A stretch of DNA of 64,000 bases from CBDUXT01 sp965371245. Lineage in GTDB: Bacteria > Planctomycetota > Phycisphaerae > UBA1845. Numbering within the stretch: the first letter of the stretch is position 1; every line of letters starts with the position of its first letter. A program made the position numbers and the translations under genes. Of the stretch, positions 61,677 through 64,000 are shown piece after piece. A model generated the notes under the pieces. The model made no database searches and was not told the origin of the DNA. It worked only from the letters and a program-made list of their open reading frames with translations. Where the stretch lies: positions 3,918 to 67,917 of the forward strand of contig CBDUXT010000021.1 of NCBI GenBank assembly GCA_965371245.1, in the 5' to 3' direction.

Positions 61677-62657
61677 TCAGAATGCAAGGACTTCCCGCGC
61701 CGCGTTGGCGATGCGCTCGCCGTGGGGCAGGTACGCTCTCTCGCGGGCGAAATACGGGAACTGTACGTCGAAGCCCGTGAGTCGGCGGATCGGAGCTTCC
61801 AGGTGCATCAGCGACTTCTCGACGATGCGGGACACCACCTCGGCGCCGATTCCACAGGTTCGCGGACCCTCGTGAATGATGACCGCGCGACCCGTCTTGG
61901 AAACCGACCCGGTGATCGTTTCGGTATCAAGGGGAGACACCGTCAACAGGTCGATGACCTCGACCGAGACGCGGTCATTGTCTCGAAGCAGGTCGGCCGC
62001 CTCCAACGTCGGCCGCATCATCGCCCCATAGGCAATCAGCGTGATGCGGTCGCCCTCGCGAACGACCTGCGCCTTTCCAAGCGGCATGGTTTCGGGCTCG
62101 TCCGGAACCTCCTCTTTGAAGGCGCGGTACACGGCTTTGGGCTCAAAGAAAATGACCGGATCGGGGCACCGGATGGATTCCAGGAGCAACGCCCGTGCGT
62201 TCCGCGGGGTCGAGGCAACGACCATCTTGAGCCCCGGCGTGTGCGCGTAGTAGGCCTCGCGGCTTTCCGAATGATGCTCCAGAGCGCGGATGCCGCCGCC
62301 GTAGGGCATGCGGATCACGATCGGAAGGCGAAACCGGCTTCGCGTGCGGTTCGACCACCGCGCCATGTGCCCCTCGATCTGGTGGAAACCCTGATAGGCG
62401 AACCCCGAGAACTGCATCTCCGCCACCGGTCGCAGACCATATAGCGCCAAGCCGACGGCTCCACCGGCGATCGCCGCCTCGGCGAGCGGCGTGTCGATGA
62501 CGCGCTTCTCACCGTATTTCTTAAGCAGATCGGCCGTGACACGGAAGACCCCCTGGTTCAGACCGATGTCCTCGCCCAGCAAGACCACCGAGTCGTCGGT
62601 GCGAAGCGCGTCATCCATTGCGCGGTTCAGCGCATTGACCATGTTCATAAGGGCCAT
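61677..62657 (-). CDS. pdhB: Pyruvate dehydrogenase E1 beta subunit
   Basis: This 326-residue transketolase-like protein has VVLLGEDIGLNQGVFRVTAD near the N-terminus and DTPLAEAAIAGGAVGLALYG. It also has GGGIRALEHHSESREAYYAH and the C-terminal domain VIHEGPRTCGIGAEVVSRIV. It forms the alpha2beta2 E1 with PdhA and reductively acetylates E2. It starts 60 bp after pdhA and is separated from pdhC by a 311-bp repeat-bearing gap. Confidence 0.94.
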   Translation of the reverse strand: MALMNMVNALNRAMDDALRTDDSVVLLGEDIGLNQGVFRVTADLLKKYGEKRVIDTPLAEAAIAGGAVGLALYGLRPVAEMQFSGFAYQGFHQIEGHMARWSNRTRSRFRLPIVIRMPYGGGIRALEHHSESREAYYAHTPGLKMVVASTPRNARALLLESIRCPDPVIFFEPKAVYRAFKEEVPDEPETMPLGKAQVVREGDRITLIAYGAMMRPTLEAADLLRDNDRVSVEVIDLLTVSPLDTETITGSVSKTGRAVIIHEGPRTCGIGAEVVSRIVEKSLMHLEAPIRRLTGFDVQFPYFARERAYLPHGERIANAAREVLAF

Positions 62658-62717
62658 GTTGTCGGTCGGCTCCGTGTGTCAGGCGGGCGCAGCGGCGCCA
62701 GCCCGCTGTGGTCGCAA

Positions 62718-63830
62718 TTATCCCTTGCGTAGTCCTTCTTGTTCCAGCATCTGCTTGAACTCGCGCTTCTGTTCGGCGAGTTCAGCCGGCAACTCGGCGT
62801 AGGTGTGATCGAAGATGTCAAGCGGATCGACCTCAAGGGCAGCCTCATAGCGATCCACCGCGGCTGAAATCTCCTTCTTCACGTCCGCCTCCACCTCGGC
62901 GGTAAGCTTGTCGTCCAGGATGCCGCGCTTGACCAGGTATTGTTGATAACGCGGGATGGGGTCGAGCTTTTCCCATTTCTCGACTTCTTCGCTGTCGCGG
63001 TACTTCGTTGGATCATCGGCCGTGGTGTGGACGCTCACCCGATAGGTGACGGCCTCGATGAGCGTAGGTCCGCCGCCCTGCCTGGCCCTATCTACCGCCT
63101 CTTTGGTTCCGGCGTAGACCGCCAGCACATCGTTGCCATCGAGCTTCAGCCCGTCGAAACCATACGCGATGGCTTTTTGGGCGATGGTCTCCGAGGCCGT
63201 CTGCCGATCGCGCGGCAGCGAGATCGCCCAGTGATTGTTGACCACTAAGAAGACGACGGGCAGGCCGTAGACCCCGGCAAAGTTCATGGACTCGTGGAAG
63301 TCACCCTCGCTGGTGCCGCCGTCGCCGCAGTAGCAGAGCACGGCCCGCTTGTCGCCGCGCAACTTCATACCCCAGGCGACGCCCATGGCGTGGAGCGTTT
63401 GCGAGGCGATCGGCACGGCGATGGGCGTGTCGTTCACCCCCTCCGGCGGGCAGCAGCCCTCTTCGAACCCACCCCAGAACTGAAGCACGCGTTCGAGCGG
63501 CCATCCCCGGTGATAGAACGAACCCGGCTCACGGTAGGCGTGAACCACCCAATCCTCGGGCTCCATGACGGGTGTGGCCGCACAGTGCGTCGCTTCCTGG
63601 CCGCGACACGGGCCATATGTTCCGATCCGACCCTGCCGCTGCAAATTGATGCACCGTTCGTCGAAACGGCGAGCCAGCAACATCAGTCGGTAGAGATAAA
63701 GGGAGCGGTCGGCGTCGAGTTTGGGATCGAGGGCCTCGTCGAGGTTTCCCAGGCCATCCAGGATGGATAGGTATTCCACTTTGGGTTTAAATTCAAGAGT
63801 CTTGCGTGGCACGTTCCACGTTCTCCTCAT
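62718..63830 (-). CDS. pdhA: Pyruvate dehydrogenase E1 alpha subunit
   Basis: The 370-residue thiamine-diphosphate enzyme has FDERCINLQRQGRIGTYGPC, then QEATHCAA. The TPP motif is CYCGDGGTSEGDFHESMNFA, closed by FLVVNNHWAISLPRDRQTAS. The phosphorylation-loop-like segment YRVSVHTTADDPTKYRD is present. ATG 63830 is chosen; a GTG at 63812, with AGGAG 10 bp before it, is an equal alternative. The long frame to 63989 lacks E1-like sequence. It is the first gene of the operon. Confidence 0.94.
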   Translation of the reverse strand: MRRTWNVPRKTLEFKPKVEYLSILDGLGNLDEALDPKLDADRSLYLYRLMLLARRFDERCINLQRQGRIGTYGPCRGQEATHCAATPVMEPEDWVVHAYREPGSFYHRGWPLERVLQFWGGFEEGCCPPEGVNDTPIAVPIASQTLHAMGVAWGMKLRGDKRAVLCYCGDGGTSEGDFHESMNFAGVYGLPVVFLVVNNHWAISLPRDRQTASETIAQKAIAYGFDGLKLDGNDVLAVYAGTKEAVDRARQGGGPTLIEAVTYRVSVHTTADDPTKYRDSEEVEKWEKLDPIPRYQQYLVKRGILDDKLTAEVEADVKKEISAAVDRYEAALEVDPLDIFDHTYAELPAELAEQKREFKQMLEQEGLRKG

Positions 63831-64000
63831 CTGAGCGGTGCCGCGGGGGTTGGCGTTAGCCCGGTTCCAGCACTCGGACGCCATTGTACACAAGTTCGCA
63901 GCCCTGTGTAGCCGCCGGATACCCGAACACACTCGGCCGGCGTATTGACATCTCCGGCGGGGCGTGCAAAGCCATCTTGAGGGCGGCACGCCGGGTCAGA
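63831..64000 (-). promoter_or_regulatory. Upstream region of the pdh operon
   Basis: On the minus strand TACAAT (opposite 63883-63888) lies about 55 bp before the first start codon and could be a -10 box. The -35 region is poor. No gene is visible to the window edge. Confidence 0.3.

Overview
The window is high-GC bacterial chromosome. The first 27 kb is a nearly complete flagellar cluster, all on the plus strand. The gene order, the planctomycete-style recombinase and ISAzo13-type remnants, and the secreted VIT/vWA and M1-like proteins suggest a motile member of the Planctomycetota. That is inference from gene content; there is no rRNA or other phylogenetic marker in the window.

Region 1 (1-27546): the tail of a possible FlgN-type chaperone, then a histidine kinase and a sigma-54-dependent response regulator (FlrB/FlrC type). 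A good sigma-54 promoter motif, with two 11-bp direct repeats upstream of it, follows directly. Then come flgB, flgC, fliE, fliF, fliG, fliH, fliI, fliJ, a motE-like gene, fliK, flgD, flgE, flbD, motA, motB, fliL, fliN, fliO, fliP, fliQ, fliR, flhB, flhA, flhF, flhG, a small membrane gene, a FliA-type sigma factor and a small acidic protein. These encode the export gate, the ATPase complex, MS ring, rod start, hook, stator, part of the C ring and the placement GTPases. No fliM is present. The FliN-like protein instead carries two FliM/FliY-like N-terminal peptides. Filament, ring and distal-rod genes must lie elsewhere.

Region 2 (27.5-33.5 kb): dapF (possibly leaderless), a secreted VIT/von Willebrand A protein and, convergent to it, a secreted M1-aminopeptidase-like protein that has lost its third zinc-ligand glutamate.

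Region 3 (33.8-43.6 kb) is an accessory scar zone. It starts at tRNA-Ile(GAT) and includes tRNA-Lys(TTT). It holds a frameshifted tyrosine recombinase, an internally deleted ISAzo13-type transposase, IS630 and IS110 fragments, a RecB-like nuclease tail, a 5'-truncated C69 dipeptidase and two 96%-identical 186-bp repeats. Intact genes here are a 924-residue coiled-coil lipoprotein ending in a strong terminator, an exported protein of unknown function and a GT39-like membrane glycosyltransferase.

Region 4 (43.6-64 kb) is mostly housekeeping: APS kinase with an SLC13 anion transporter, apt, a membrane pyrophosphatase with a large extracytoplasmic insert, a TlpA-like thioredoxin, a DUF368/PopT polyprenyl-phosphate transporter, an overlapping tilS - glycosyltransferase - AsmA-like operon, and a pyruvate dehydrogenase operon (pdhA-pdhB-pdhC-lpdA, minus strand).

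Several families of dispersed intergenic palindromes run through the last two thirds of the window. One of them sits between two copies of the 3' end of lpdA.
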